Shown here: piece by piece, positions 26,183 to 34,303 of the stretch
Numbering within the stretch: the first letter of the stretch is position 1
Layout: every line of letters begins with the position of its first letter
Assembly: GCA_014804365.1 (NCBI GenBank)
Contig: JAAUZX010000066.1
Span: 1-64,000, forward strand
Source: Lachnospiraceae bacterium
Lineage (GTDB): Bacteria; Bacillota; Clostridia; Lachnospirales; Lachnospiraceae
DNA length: 64,000 nt
Direction of reading: 5' to 3'
Notes under the pieces: model-generated
Databases searched by the model: none
Seen by the model: the letters and a program-made list of their open reading frames with translations, nothing else
Told to the model about the DNA's origin: nothing
Position numbers and translations under genes: made by a program

Positions 26183-26194
26183 ACGGTTAACTCC

Positions 26195-26722
26195 TTATTC
26201 TTCCGGCTCAATCAATCCGTAGGTATTGCCTTTTCTCTTATAAACTACGTTGACCTGATCTGTCTCCGCGTTGCAGAACACGAAGAAGCTGTGTCCGAGC
26301 AGTTCCATCTGCACGCATGCATCCTCCGGATACATGGGTTTGATATCAAACTTCTTGCTTCGGATGATCTGAACGTCCTCATCTTCCATGAAGTCCTTCT
26401 CCATAAACTCCTGCTTAAAGAAAGAACCTGCCTGCTTCTTGTCGATCAGTTTGTTCTTGTACTTCTTAAGCTGTCTCTCGATAATCTCTTCCACCAGATC
26501 AATGGACACATACATATCGCTGCTGACCTGTTCAGAACGAATGATATTACCTTTCATCGGAATCGTTACTTCTATCTTCTGTCTGTCCTTCTCGACACTC
26601 AAAGTAACATGTACTTCCGTATCCTCGTTAAAATACTTCTCCAGTTTGCCGATCTTGTCCTCCACTGCCGCCCGTAAGCCGTCTGTTACATCAATATTTT
26701 TCCCAATAATTACAAATTTCAT
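26195..26722 (-). CDS. hpf: Ribosome hibernation promoting factor, long form
   Basis: 175 aa. N-terminal S30AE domain (about 1-100) beginning MKFVIIGKNIDVTDGL, a linker, and a C-terminal dimerisation domain (about 120-175: IIRSKKFDIKPMYPEDACVQMELLGHSFFVFCNAETDQVNVVY). The long form makes 100S ribosome dimers in stationary phase. The ATG at 26722 is chosen over 26740: the shorter start matches the family and has AAGGG upstream, and the longer one would lie only about 11 nt from the predicted transcription start. Confidence 0.95.
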   Translation of the reverse strand: MKFVIIGKNIDVTDGLRAAVEDKIGKLEKYFNEDTEVHVTLSVEKDRQKIEVTIPMKGNIIRSEQVSSDMYVSIDLVEEIIERQLKKYKNKLIDKKQAGSFFKQEFMEKDFMEDEDVQIIRSKKFDIKPMYPEDACVQMELLGHSFFVFCNAETDQVNVVYKRKGNTYGLIEPEE

Positions 26723-26757
26723 ATCACTCATCCCTTCCATTGGATTATTGTATAGTC

Positions 26758-26787
26758 ATTATAGCATATTTGTCCCACTTGTTGCAA
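26758..26787 (-). promoter_or_regulatory. Promoter of hpf
   Basis: TTGCAA (26787-26782), 18-bp spacer, TATAAT (26763-26758). The -35 is inside a perfect 12-bp palindrome TTGTTGCAACAA (26779-26790), a possible regulator site. Confidence 0.75.
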
Positions 26788-26790
26788 CAA

Positions 26791-27112
26791 TTCATAAGAC
26801 ATGTTTCTTCTTTTTTGACACCTCAAAAGTCAAGTGTTTTATATGTTTTATTTTCAAAAATTGTTTTTTCATGACAACTTCACAAAACATCCGTTCTTTC
26901 AGTTACCATAAATACAGAGTACCAATCCGGTCAAAAATCTGTGGATACGGTGGATAATTCCGTGCATAAATCCATTTCTCGCCGAAATATGTCCTTTTGT
27001 AATGTGGATAACCCACTTTTTCACATGATATAGAAAAAAGGACGTGCCATCTTTTTTGTACAAGATACACAAACCATTGGGAGTGCAAGTAGGAGTTTCC
27101 TATAGCATACAT
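26791..27112. other. Gene-free A/T-rich region with DnaA-box-like sites
   Basis: No credible gene. On the plus strand TGTGGATAC (26940-26948), GGTGGATAA (26949-26957) and TGTGGATAA (27003-27011) match or nearly match the DnaA box complement TGTGGATAA; the last is perfect. A 69-codon frame on the minus strand (27112-26903) has poor composition for a protein. Confidence 0.45.
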
Positions 27113-27114
27113 AA

Positions 27115-27138
27115 AGGCGGCTGATTTCTCAGCCGCCT
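27115..27138 (-). terminator. Terminator of SH3-NlpC/P60 gene
   Basis: Perfect 10-bp stem AGGCGGCTGA / TCAGCCGCCT with a 4-nt loop, followed by TTTATG on the minus strand; 24 bp after the stop. Confidence 0.8.
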
Positions 27139-27162
27139 CTGCAATCTCTATCTTATATAGTT

Positions 27163-28470
27163 TTAGAAAATTCTTCTGATCGAAAGAATGGAACGATAGG
27201 TTGCGCTGGAAACGATGATGCCGGTCTTCGACGTGGAAGCGTGTACAATCTGTCCGTCTCCTGCATAGATTCCCACATGTCCGGAATAACAGATGATATC
27301 ACCCGGCTGTGCATTCTCTATACCGTTTACGGCTGCACCTACATTTCTGTCTGCTGCCGAAGAATGCGGCAGGCTTACACCGAAATTGCTGTATACGCTC
27401 ATAACGAATCCGGAGCAGTCGGCACCTTTCGTCAAACTTGTTCCGCCATACACATAAGGGTTGCCGACAAACTGCTTTGCAAATTTTACTACGTCAGCTC
27501 CCGTACTGCCGGTAGGACTTTCATAAGTCTTACCGCTATCAGTCTTGCTTCCCGAAGAAGAATTCTCAGCCATCTTCTTGCTTGCCGCTTCTCGTGCCGC
27601 TTTAGTAGCTGCCGCTTCCTTGGCAAGTCTTGCTTTCTCTTCCTCAATGGACTCTGCCTTCACGAACTCGGTGGAAAGGGTCACATAATCGGTAGACACA
27701 TAACCGTCACCTTCCTCGATGTTTACCTTCACCCATCCGTCCAGCTCTTCCGTAACGATCAACTCGGCTTCAAGCGGAACCATACCGAGTACGGATTCCT
27801 CTAAGCCCGGCTGCTCACGTACAAACAGCGTTTCCGTCGTAACCGTAGCGATACGGATACCGACTTCCTTCGCATAATCAACCGCGTCATCTCCTGTTAC
27901 GCAGAACTCGCCTTTCACGTAACCTTCTACGGAACCGGAACTGATCTTATACCATCCGTCTACCTCTTCAATATAGTTACCGACGGATTTATCATATAAC
28001 TTACCTACAATATTTCCTTCTTCACTGGGAAGATCTCTGACATTCACATAGTCATTGACCTTCGCGATTACCAGATTCTTAAAACTTTCTTCCTCTTCCG
28101 ACAGCCCGATATTCGCTGCCTCCTTCAAGTCTTCTGTATATCCTTTGCTGACAACAACCGTATCTTCGATCTTCTTGGAAACAGTACTGACCTTGTCTTC
28201 AGTACTTGCCATATCCGCAAATGCACCGACCTGTATGCTTCCTACGCTGATTCCACTTACTTCCTCATTCTTTGCCGCTTCCTTCTCGGAATCTTCCTGC
28301 AGGGAAGAAAGAGAAGTGGACTTATCTTCATTCTGCAGCGAAAAGTCAATACCCGATGACGGCAGGACGGAACCCACATTGCCCGAAGCGTTTACTTCAA
28401 GTCCCAAGCCCGAAAAAGAAAGCACCGCGGCCATTGTACATGCTGCCATTTTTACGTGTTTTTTCTTCAT
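27163..28470 (-). CDS. Secreted NlpC/P60 peptidoglycan hydrolase with SH3 repeats
   Basis: 435 aa. Signal peptide (1 to about 29, ending VNASG); acidic linker; two bacterial SH3 domains (about 130-195 and 205-265: NVRDLPSEEGNIVGKLY and FVREQPGLEESVLG); Ala/Lys-rich spacer (about 270-325); NlpC/P60 domain (about 325-435) with catalytic Cys in GADCSGFVMS, His in GHVGIY and polar residue His in IVHAST. Such enzymes cut gamma-D-Glu-diamino acid bonds in stem peptides during growth or separation. Single gene with its own promoter and terminator. Confidence 0.95.
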   Translation of the reverse strand: MKKKHVKMAACTMAAVLSFSGLGLEVNASGNVGSVLPSSGIDFSLQNEDKSTSLSSLQEDSEKEAAKNEEVSGISVGSIQVGAFADMASTEDKVSTVSKKIEDTVVVSKGYTEDLKEAANIGLSEEEESFKNLVIAKVNDYVNVRDLPSEEGNIVGKLYDKSVGNYIEEVDGWYKISSGSVEGYVKGEFCVTGDDAVDYAKEVGIRIATVTTETLFVREQPGLEESVLGMVPLEAELIVTEELDGWVKVNIEEGDGYVSTDYVTLSTEFVKAESIEEEKARLAKEAAATKAAREAASKKMAENSSSGSKTDSGKTYESPTGSTGADVVKFAKQFVGNPYVYGGTSLTKGADCSGFVMSVYSNFGVSLPHSSAADRNVGAAVNGIENAQPGDIICYSGHVGIYAGDGQIVHASTSKTGIIVSSATYRSILSIRRIF

Positions 28471-28511
28471 AGCTTACCTCATTTGTTACAAAATTGTTAC
28501 ATCTTGGGTAT

Positions 28512-28540
28512 AATATAGCATTGAAAATTTATTTTGTCAA
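28512..28540 (-). promoter_or_regulatory. Promoter of SH3-NlpC/P60 gene
   Basis: TTGACA (28540-28535), 17-bp spacer, TATATT (28517-28512). The -35 is consensus. Two TTGTTACA/TTGTAACA words follow in the leader. Confidence 0.85.
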
Positions 28541-28653
28541 CTACAGCATATACCACTAAAATCGCGTATTTACGCAACTTCTTGTGCTATTTCTACAAAA
28601 ACCCAAAAATTTCACATCTGTAACAAAAGTAAATTTGCTACGCAAACTCGGAA

Positions 28654-29577
28654 TCATCTGCGCGTACCATTCAAATACCGCTCCGCCGCCGCAACCGCGC
28701 AGGCCCCGTCCGCCACCGCGGTAACGATCTGGCGCACCTGCTTCGTGCGGATATCCCCCGCCGCCAGAATCCCGGGCACCTGTGTGGCACAGTCCTCCCC
28801 CGCGATCACATATCCCCCGTCGTCGCAGGGAACACTGTCCCGGAATGCCTCCGTGTTAGGCTGCATGCCTACTGCGATAAATACGCCTTCCACCGGTAAT
28901 ATTTCTTCCGTCTGCTCCGTCACATGCCGCAGCTTCACGCTCTCCACCAGATCGGAACCGCAGATAGCCGACACCGTCCTGTTCCATAACACTTCCACTC
29001 GATCAGAGCTAAACAGCTTGTCCTGAAGGCTCCCGGCGGCGCGCAGACTGTCCCGCCTGTGGATCAGATACACCTTCCTGCACATCCGTGCCAGATAGAT
29101 CGCATCTTCCACGGCCACGTCGCCGCCTCCGACTACCGCCACATCTCTTCCCTTAAAAAAAGCACCGTCGCATGTGGCACAATAAGATACGCCCTTTCCC
29201 ACATACTGCGTCTCTCCTTCTGCCCCCAACTTCTTATGTGTCGCCCCCGCAGCAAGGATCAGCGCTTTCGCTTCATATTCCGTCCCATCGGCAGTGGTAA
29301 CCACTTTGACCTCTCCCCGGTCGGCAATCGCCGTAACAGTTGCCGTCTTATACTGTGCACCCATGGCATCCGCATGTTCCTTAAATTTTACTCCCATGTC
29401 GAAACCGTTGATACCGGGCAGACCGAGATAATTATCCACCTCATAAGTATTCAGTACCTGGCCGCCGCTCATGGGCTTTTCTTCTATCACTAACAGATTC
29501 AGTCCCGCACGCCTGCCGTAGACCGCCGCCGACAACCCTGCCGGTCCGGAACCGATTATGATCAGATCATATACCAT
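28654..29577 (-). CDS. trxB: Thioredoxin reductase
   Basis: 307 aa NADPH-dependent flavoenzyme that reduces thioredoxin. FAD-binding GSGPAGLSAA at the N-terminus, redox-active CATC in SYCATCDGAFF, NADPH-binding GGGDVAVEDA and HRRDSLRA, and C-terminal FAD segment GDIRTKQVRQIVTA. The ATG at 29577 is chosen over a longer frame to 29643 because it has GGAGG 10 nt upstream and gives the standard MVYDLIIIG start. No thioredoxin gene is adjacent. Confidence 0.95.
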   Translation of the reverse strand: MVYDLIIIGSGPAGLSAAVYGRRAGLNLLVIEEKPMSGGQVLNTYEVDNYLGLPGINGFDMGVKFKEHADAMGAQYKTATVTAIADRGEVKVVTTADGTEYEAKALILAAGATHKKLGAEGETQYVGKGVSYCATCDGAFFKGRDVAVVGGGDVAVEDAIYLARMCRKVYLIHRRDSLRAAGSLQDKLFSSDRVEVLWNRTVSAICGSDLVESVKLRHVTEQTEEILPVEGVFIAVGMQPNTEAFRDSVPCDDGGYVIAGEDCATQVPGILAAGDIRTKQVRQIVTAVADGACAVAAAERYLNGTRR

Positions 29578-29777
29578 TTCTCCCTTGCCTCCATTCTTCT
29601 GGTTTGAAAACCTCATTTCCTCGCTTATACAGTAACAATGCATTCCTTCGATTGCATAACCTACAAAATCGTAAACTGTCTTTGCATTCTATCTTTTTTT
29701 CTATATAATAGAACATTATAACACGAAATGCACGTTTTTATAAAACCAAGCAGCGCGGACAATATGGAACTCTTTCC

Positions 29778-29783
29778 TATAAT
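29778..29783 (+). promoter_or_regulatory. -10 box of SDR gene
   Basis: TATAAT 25 bp before the ATG; the best -35 (CGGACA, 16 bp upstream) is weak. On the opposite strand another TATAAT-like word (about 29717) probably serves trxB. Confidence 0.45.
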
Positions 29784-29807
29784 AAAGAAAGGAATCACCC
29801 CGACACT

Positions 29808-30548
29808 ATGCAAAAAGAACTCATCTCTCCCCCAAAATATGCTCTGATCACCGGCGCCTCCCGCGGAATCGGCCGCGCCGTCGCAGAGTATCTGGCACAG
29901 GAAGGTTATCATCTTTACCTCGTCTGTAAGCAGTCCACAGACAAGCTGACTGCATTGGCCGAACAGCTCTCAACACAGTACGGTATCTGCTGCACACCGT
30001 TTACGGCGGATGTGGGAAACCCTGATGATGTAGAGAAACTTTTTGCACAGATTAACGTATTGGACGTACTGGTCAACAACGCCGGAATCTCCTATGTGGG
30101 ATTGCTGCATGAGATGTCCGTCGATGACTGGCGGCAGGTTATGCAGACTAATCTGGATTCCCTCTTCTACACAAGCCGTCTGGCCGTGCCGCTCATGCTG
30201 CGCAGACACAGCGGCAGAATCATCAACATCTCCTCCGTGTGGGGCAGCGTGGGAGCTTCTATGGAAACCGCATACTCCGCTTCCAAAGGCGGCGTCAACA
30301 GTTTCACGAAGGCTCTCGCCAAGGAACTGGCTCCCAGCGGCATTCAGGTGAACGCCATCGCCTGCGGAGTGATTGATACGGACATGAATCAGTGCTTTAC
30401 CGAAGAAGATATGACTGCTCTGAAAAACGAAATACCGGCCGACCGAATCGGTCAGCCGGAAGAAGTGGCTCAAATGGTAGTTTCTCTGCTTCATGCGCCG
30501 GCATACTTGACCGGTCAGGTCGTCACCCTGGACGGCGGCTGGATATAA
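29808..30548 (+). CDS. Short-chain dehydrogenase, FabG-like
   Basis: 246 aa classical SDR: cofactor loop TGASRGIGRA, NNAG, catalytic Ser in NISSVWG, Tyr/Lys in YSASKGG, and C-terminal YLTGQVVTLDGGWI. NADP preference is suggested by the Arg after the glycine loop. Sequence features match 3-oxoacyl-ACP reductase FabG, but it is not in a fatty-acid cluster, so the substrate is open. AAAGGA lies upstream. It converges on the methyltransferase gene with 39 bp between stops. Confidence 0.88.
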   Translation: MQKELISPPKYALITGASRGIGRAVAEYLAQEGYHLYLVCKQSTDKLTALAEQLSTQYGICCTPFTADVGNPDDVEKLFAQINVLDVLVNNAGISYVGLLHEMSVDDWRQVMQTNLDSLFYTSRLAVPLMLRRHSGRIINISSVWGSVGASMETAYSASKGGVNSFTKALAKELAPSGIQVNAIACGVIDTDMNQCFTEEDMTALKNEIPADRIGQPEEVAQMVVSLLHAPAYLTGQVVTLDGGWI

Positions 30549-30587
30549 GTCAATTTGATTTTCAGGTACCGCCATGCCGCCCCGGAT

Positions 30588-32717
30588 CTAATAATTGATC
30601 ACCAGCACTTCCCTGGTGACATCACCTTTTTGTGTCTGATAATTGGAATTAGAATAATCATACGACAGCGGTATCGCCTTGAACTGCGGGTTCCTCTCGA
30701 TCCAGTCCGCCAGAATATCGTTTCTCTTGCCCTTGCTTTCCAGTACATTGGATAAGGCAAAGCGAATCCCCCGCCGGTCCAGCTTTTCCAGATAATCTAA
30801 CAGATCCTTCTCATCCGCTTTCGTCCATCCGCCCTGCTCGTTGTAAGTCGCGCAGGTAATCAGATAAGGCGGATCCACATAGAAAAAGCTTTGATTTGTA
30901 AATTCCTCCGGCTTCACATCCCGAAAATCACCGCAGGTAAACCGATAGTCTCCGCTCTTCAACCGGTCCAGAAAACCGGCCAGCTTCTCCTGCATCCTGA
31001 TATTGAAATCCCGCTTGCCCACCGGCAGATTAAACTCGCCTTTTCTGTTAAATCGAAGCTGATTATTAAAAGAATAAACAATCAACAGATACAGCATGAG
31101 ATAATATTCATCATCCTGCTTTGCCCTGCCGTTGAAATCCTCCCTCAGCTTCTTGTAGCCTTTCGCGTTGTAGCTGGTTAATCCCTTAGAGCTCTCGCAG
31201 CCATAATATTCATATCCATCCCTGCTTACAAGAGACAGGCCGTACCGGTCAATCGTCTCAAACAGCCATGAGAATACGACTTCACGGGATAATTTCTTCA
31301 ATGTATTAAGGAGTCCGATCAAATGCTCATCGGCATCATTAAACCATACCTTACTGCAATTTACATTAATGCCCACATTACAGCCGCCGCAGAATAAATC
31401 CACCGCCTGATCCGCATCCTGCGGAAAAAGAGGCAATATCTGGGGCAAAAGCTTAAATTTTCCCCCTGTATAATTCAGTGCGGACGGTATCATCTCTTTT
31501 GCTTCCCCGTCACAAGTACACAGAAACAGTCTTTCCTGATTTTCTTTAATGTCGGATTTGCCGGTGGAAAAAGCCTTATAATCCTCCGAAAAAACTTTTA
31601 CTGTTCCCTTTTTCTGCAGGATGCGCATGATATCATCATCACTGATCTTGGCATTCGAGCGGTCGTTTCCTTTCTCCGCCATATTATTATAGGAAAGAAC
31701 TATGTATTTTGCATGTATGGAATCAATCAGGCTTTCGAACGCTGCCGCCGCTTTCTTAGTGCAGTAATCGCTCTTGAGGGCTGTTCTGTCCATCTTTCTG
31801 GCAACGCCGAACACTTCGGGTCTATCCCACCTCGCTACATTCTCCAGCAAATGATATGCGTCGCAATACTGTCTGGAATTGTACGGCGGGTCAATATAGA
31901 CCAAATCAGCTTCGATCCTCGCCGCCAGTTCATTCGTATCCATATTATAACATATGTTATTTTCATTCAGATCGGCCTCGGGCTGCGGAACCGCCAGTTC
32001 AAGATGCCGCTCAAACTCTACGCCCTGCCTATATGCATCGTAATGTCCGCAGGTATTGGCAATCTTGTCCATCGCATACAGAAGAGAGGTGATCACCAGC
32101 GCCCGCTCTCTGCCGTTCACTTCTCCGGCATGATATCTGTCTTCTATATCCTGCCTGATAAATCCGATCTTCCTACAGTCTTCCCGCGAAAAATAGGTGT
32201 CGGCAAAATTGTCACTCATGTAGTTATCCTGCTCTACACACACCGCGTTATATTCCGCAATCAGATCAATGATCTTCTCCTCGGAATAACTTTCGCTGCC
32301 GAACCACGCCACATGGCAGATGTAATTGCTGTACATAATATCATTTGTGATCAATTTCTTATCGGTAAACGCGGACGCAACAGCTCCCGTTCCCGCAAAT
32401 ATATCCGCCACGGTATTGATATTGCTGCATTCCTCTTCTGCAATTCTCGTGATAAAAGACAAAAGCTTGTATTTATTCCCCAAATAACGCCTGTTATTGA
32501 TCCTGATCGTCTTATAAGACGGCTCATTCGGTTCTGCTTTCTCTGTAATCCTGTTTTTCTTAATATAATCCTTCAATTTATAATAGATGTCATCAGACCA
32601 AACATGCTTTCCGTTTACATCAATCTCCGGCTCGACTACGCCATGATCTTTTAGATAATATAAATAGGATCTCGAAATACCTAATTTTTTCGCTATCTGC
32701 GTCGCCGAATAGTTCAC
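30588..32717 (-). CDS. Two-domain D12-class DNA adenine methyltransferase with N-terminal HTH
   Basis: 709 aa. An N-terminal MerR-like HTH (residues 4-25: ATQIAKKLGISRSYLYYLKDHG) precedes two D12-class N6-adenine methyltransferase modules. Module 1 (about 70-395): RRYLGNKYKLL, FAGTGAVASAF and catalytic YIDPPYNS (about 275). Module 2 (about 405-705): LNYTGGKFKLL, DLFCGGCNVG and YVDPPYLIT (about 615). Two fused domains are known in M.FokI, where each methylates one strand of an asymmetric site. The GTG start at 32717 has GGAAGG upstream. No restriction endonuclease gene is adjacent, so it is an orphan or its partner is distant; recognition site unknown. Confidence 0.88.
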   Translation of the reverse strand: MNYSATQIAKKLGISRSYLYYLKDHGVVEPEIDVNGKHVWSDDIYYKLKDYIKKNRITEKAEPNEPSYKTIRINNRRYLGNKYKLLSFITRIAEEECSNINTVADIFAGTGAVASAFTDKKLITNDIMYSNYICHVAWFGSESYSEEKIIDLIAEYNAVCVEQDNYMSDNFADTYFSREDCRKIGFIRQDIEDRYHAGEVNGRERALVITSLLYAMDKIANTCGHYDAYRQGVEFERHLELAVPQPEADLNENNICYNMDTNELAARIEADLVYIDPPYNSRQYCDAYHLLENVARWDRPEVFGVARKMDRTALKSDYCTKKAAAAFESLIDSIHAKYIVLSYNNMAEKGNDRSNAKISDDDIMRILQKKGTVKVFSEDYKAFSTGKSDIKENQERLFLCTCDGEAKEMIPSALNYTGGKFKLLPQILPLFPQDADQAVDLFCGGCNVGINVNCSKVWFNDADEHLIGLLNTLKKLSREVVFSWLFETIDRYGLSLVSRDGYEYYGCESSKGLTSYNAKGYKKLREDFNGRAKQDDEYYLMLYLLIVYSFNNQLRFNRKGEFNLPVGKRDFNIRMQEKLAGFLDRLKSGDYRFTCGDFRDVKPEEFTNQSFFYVDPPYLITCATYNEQGGWTKADEKDLLDYLEKLDRRGIRFALSNVLESKGKRNDILADWIERNPQFKAIPLSYDYSNSNYQTQKGDVTREVLVINY

Positions 32718-32775
32718 TTTACCTTCCCCGTCTTATGCAGCAATTTTCTTCCGTTATTGGACACTTTTCTCCTTA

Positions 32776-32803
32776 ATTATATCATTACTATACAAATTAT
32801 CAA
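32776..32803 (-). promoter_or_regulatory. Promoter of methyltransferase gene
   Basis: TTGATA (32803-32798), 16-bp spacer, TATAAT (32781-32776); TTAAGGAG follows. The leader is about 52 nt. Confidence 0.7.
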
Positions 32804-32851
32804 TTTATTTTGGGGGAATGCACTAGGAAATGGATGCTAAATGGTATCTGT

Positions 32852-33032
32852 TTATCTCTTGGTGAAGTTCCGGACGTTATCTGCGAACGCAAGAAGAACC
32901 TCGATTCCGCTTCGCTTCATCTCGGTCATTCTTGCGTTCCTATGAACAGAGACATATAAAAACGCCATGAAATGCAAGCATTCCATGGCGTTCCCATATA
33001 TCTCTGTTCGCAGATAACTGCTTATCTCTTGG
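32852..33032. repeat. Large cruciform element flanked by 11-bp direct repeats behind rpsI
   Basis: TTATCTCTTGG occurs at 32852-32862 and again at 33022-33032. Between them GTTATCTGCGAAC (32876-32888) pairs perfectly with GTTCGCAGATAAC (33006-33018). Inside are GAACGCAAGAA/TTCTTGCGTTC (32885-32939), GAACAGAGA/TCTCTGTTC (32944-33009) and AACGCCATG/CATGGCGTT (32961-32992). No gene in this stretch. TTATCTCTT also begins the complement of the rpsI stop region at 33091. Confidence 0.8.
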
Positions 33033-33090
33033 AAAACTCGGAAACAAGTTTCCTCGTTCAGTCGATAAAAATGCTCGCAAGCGGCATTTA

Positions 33091-33498
33091 TTATCTCTTT
33101 GAAAACTGTGGTGCGCGTCTTGCGGCTTTGAGACCGTATTTCTTTCTCTCTTTCATACGAGGGTCTCTTGTTAAGTAGCCGGCTTTCTTTAAAGTCGGTC
33201 TGTAATCAGCATCTGCCTGAAGTAAAGCTCTTGCAATACCGTGTCTGACAGCACCCGCCTGACCCGTATAACCGCCGCCTTTTACGGTAACGATCACATC
33301 AAACTTATCAACGGTGTCCGTAGCCACGAGAGGCTGACGAACGATAACCTTCAGTGTCTCTAATCCGAAATAATCATCAATACTTCTCTTATTGATCGTA
33401 ACATCACCTTTGCCCGGCACTAAGTATACTCTGGCAATAGATTTCTTTCTTCTGCCGGTACCATAATATTTTGCTGCTGCTTTCGCTGACTTAGCCAT
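33091..33498 (-). CDS. rpsI: 30S ribosomal protein S9
   Basis: 135 aa. Contains [14 protein letters not shown] and [25 protein letters not shown]; the C-terminal tail ending SKR reaches the P-site tRNA in known ribosomes. It begins 29 bp after rplM, the usual pair. Behind the stop lie imperfect copies of the last codons (33022 and 32852) and a large palindrome rather than a standard terminator. Confidence 0.97.
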   Translation of the reverse strand: MAKSAKAAAKYYGTGRRKKSIARVYLVPGKGDVTINKRSIDDYFGLETLKVIVRQPLVATDTVDKFDVIVTVKGGGYTGQAGAVRHGIARALLQADADYRPTLKKAGYLTRDPRMKERKKYGLKAARRAPQFSKR

Positions 33499-33527
33499 TA
33501 TTATTTTCTCCTTTCAGTCCTTGTGAA

Positions 33528-33956
33528 TTAAAATGTTAATACTTCCGGCTTCTGTGCTGCCTGCTGATGATCAGGTCCCGCATATACATGAAGCTTCGTG
33601 TACATTTGTCTTCCCAAAGGTCCTTTTGGAAGCATGCCTTTTACTGCGTGCTCTACAACTCTCTCCGGATGTTTCTGCATCATCTCTTTCAGGGTAGTCT
33701 CTTTCATACCGCCTACATAATCAGAGTGATGATAATAGATCTTCTGGTCTAACTTCTTACCAGTCACCTTTACCTTCTCGGCATTGACTACAATCACATA
33801 GTCTCCCGTGTCAATGTGCGGTGTAAAGATCGGCTTATTCTTACCTCTAAGCACCTTAGCAACCTCAGATGCCAAACGTCCGAGTGTCATATCTGTCGCA
33901 TCAACTACATACCATTTTCTTTCGATCGTAGCCGGACTTGCCATAAAAGTCTTCAT
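33528..33956 (-). CDS. rplM: 50S ribosomal protein L13
   Basis: 142 aa, an early 23S-binding protein. Motifs [34 protein letters not shown] and [21 protein letters not shown] are family typical. GGAGGTAATACA precedes the ATG. It is driven by its own promoter at 34173 with a roughly 210-nt leader that probably mediates autoregulation, as known for L13 in Firmicutes. Confidence 0.97.
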   Translation of the reverse strand: MKTFMASPATIERKWYVVDATDMTLGRLASEVAKVLRGKNKPIFTPHIDTGDYVIVVNAEKVKVTGKKLDQKIYYHHSDYVGGMKETTLKEMMQKHPERVVEHAVKGMLPKGPLGRQMYTKLHVYAGPDHQQAAQKPEVLTF

Positions 33957-34166
33957 TGTATTACCTCCATACTAGCGATTGTCTTTCGACTGTCTGTGTT
34001 GTTCTTCCGATTCCTCATGCGGATGTCCGGCCACACTCGGCAACCCTCGTAACAACGGTTTATTCTTCATTGCATAGATTAATCCACTAACCGGATCATA
34101 ATCTATTTCTTTATTTAAAATGTCTTCGCCGGGGCTTTGGCTCGACATTTCTAAACACTGTCACAC
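33957..34166 (-). promoter_or_regulatory. 5' leader of rplM-rpsI
   Basis: About 210 nt from the predicted transcription start to the rplM ATG. It contains AAATGTC/GACATTT and TAGATT/AATCTA stems. L13 leader RNAs are known in Firmicutes; I cannot confirm a match by eye. The same stretch also holds a 58-codon open frame (33972-34148). Confidence 0.5.
33972..34148 (-). CDS. Possible 58-aa leader protein upstream of rplM
   Basis: ATG at 34148 to TAG at 33972: begins MSSQSPGEDILNKEIDYD, then GLIYAMKNKPLLRGLP, and ends with a charged QHRQSKDNR tail. The stop is 15 bp before the rplM ATG. Composition is protein-like, but no ribosome binding site is visible, and a 58-codon frame could arise by chance. 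If real it may be a translated leader; otherwise the stretch is purely a structured leader. The alternative start is an inner ATG at codon 27. Confidence 0.3.
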   Translation of the reverse strand: MSSQSPGEDILNKEIDYDPVSGLIYAMKNKPLLRGLPSVAGHPHEESEEQHRQSKDNR

Positions 34167-34172
34167 TTGCCT

Positions 34173-34201
34173 ATTATATTATACGCTTCCGCGTGTGTCA
34201 A
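34173..34201 (-). promoter_or_regulatory. Promoter of rplM-rpsI
   Basis: TTGACA (34201-34196), 17-bp spacer, TATAAT (34178-34173): full consensus in both boxes. Confidence 0.92.
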
Positions 34202-34213
34202 TATTTTTTTGTA

Positions 34214-34246
34214 TTGAGTTTCCATTGAGTTTCCATTGAGTTTCCG
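34214..34246 (+). repeat. Three tandem copies of ATTGAGTTTCC
   Basis: Perfect 11-bp direct repeats at 34214-34224, 34225-34235 and 34236-34246. The third copy covers the -35 of the GH43 promoter, so a helically phased operator or a local slippage product is possible. Confidence 0.85.
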
Positions 34247-34265
34247 TAGCTGCCTCACTATAATT
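34237..34265 (+). promoter_or_regulatory. Promoter of GH43 gene
   Basis: TTGAGT (34237-34242), 17-bp spacer, TATAAT (34260-34265), 38 bp before the ATG. Confidence 0.75.
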
Positions 34266-34303
34266 ATTTATAGATCAATACATACCACGCGGAGGAAAAT
34301 AAC

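Noticed and set aside
26903-27112. 69-codon frame on the minus strand between the NlpC/P60 gene and hpf
   Set aside because: Aromatic-rich, unlike real proteins of this genome, no ribosome binding site, and it covers the DnaA-box-like sites; treated as non-coding.
33022-33030. Second rpsI gene fragment
   Set aside because: Only the last few codons (TTATCTCTT complement) are similar; it is better explained as a direct repeat flanking the cruciform.
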